A stretch of 64,000 nucleotides of DNA from Ursus arctos. Taxonomy: Eukaryota > Chordata > Mammalia > Carnivora > Ursidae. The notes beneath the pieces are model-generated. The model did no database searches. It was given only the letters and a program-made list of their open reading frames with translations, and was not told the origin of the DNA. The stretch spans positions 97,316,128 to 97,380,127 of the forward strand of contig NC_079873.1 of assembly GCF_023065955.2 (NCBI RefSeq), written 5' to 3'. The position numbers were made by a program, and so were the translations under genes. The stretch's first letter is position 1. Each line of letters begins with the position of its first letter. Below are positions 63,963-64,000 of this stretch, piece by piece.

Positions 63963-64000
63963 AGTAGAGAGCTCATCTTAAGAGGACTTTAAGTTTTTTC

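Larger units (their letters stand above)
54399..64000 (+). other. STAG2: Probable STAG2 intron 1 (5' part)
   Basis: GC falls off after 55.8 kb into AT-rich unique DNA. There are no SINEs until 61147. No coding exon of STAG2 is seen to the end of the window. Frames on the minus strand across the CpG island are high-GC chance frames. Confidence 0.6.

Overview
This window is mammalian nuclear DNA, almost certainly X chromosome (the Xq25-equivalent region) of a caniform carnivore. Two things support this. All six coding exons of XIAP, the X-linked inhibitor of apoptosis, can be read on the + strand and join into a complete 497-residue protein. The window is also full of tRNA-Lys-derived carnivore SINEs (SINEC/CAN SINEs, about 49 copies), a family found only in Carnivora. 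Several copies carry the 'ggtggcacagcggtt' head that I associate with bears and giant panda, so an ursid is my best guess. That species call rests on memory of subfamily sequences and should be treated as tentative.

Layout. 1-354: end of XIAP intron 1. 355-16438: XIAP coding exons, separated by introns that carry old L1, MIR, L2 and MLT1-like elements and, from 7.5 kb on, many SINEs. 16439 to about 20790: XIAP 3' UTR, nearly repeat-free. About 20.8-52.8 kb: intergenic DNA with no convincing gene. It is built from SINEs in both orientations, L1/L2/MIR fragments, DNA-transposon fossils (Tigger-like, MER5A) and a few ERV LTRs. About 53.1-55.76 kb: a strong CpG island with NF-Y, NRF1 and YY1-type motifs. 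By position and orientation next to XIAP it is the promoter of STAG2, the cohesin subunit gene that follows XIAP in mammals. 54.4-64 kb: most likely the start of the first STAG2 intron. STAG2 protein coding does not begin inside the window.

How the genes relate. XIAP blocks caspases 3, 7 and 9 through its BIR domains and is a RING E3 ligase. STAG2 is a cohesin subunit. They are neighbours in the same orientation, each with its own promoter; I see no sign of a functional operon-like link.

I did not find a new biological system here. The most interesting signals are structural: two loci where two SINEs hit the same target one after the other, leaving three copies of the target duplication; two cases where a SINE inserted into the same internal site of an older SINE; a SINE ending 36 bp before a XIAP splice acceptor; a diverged local duplication at 36.3/37.9 kb; and a poly(A) tract inside the STAG2 promoter.
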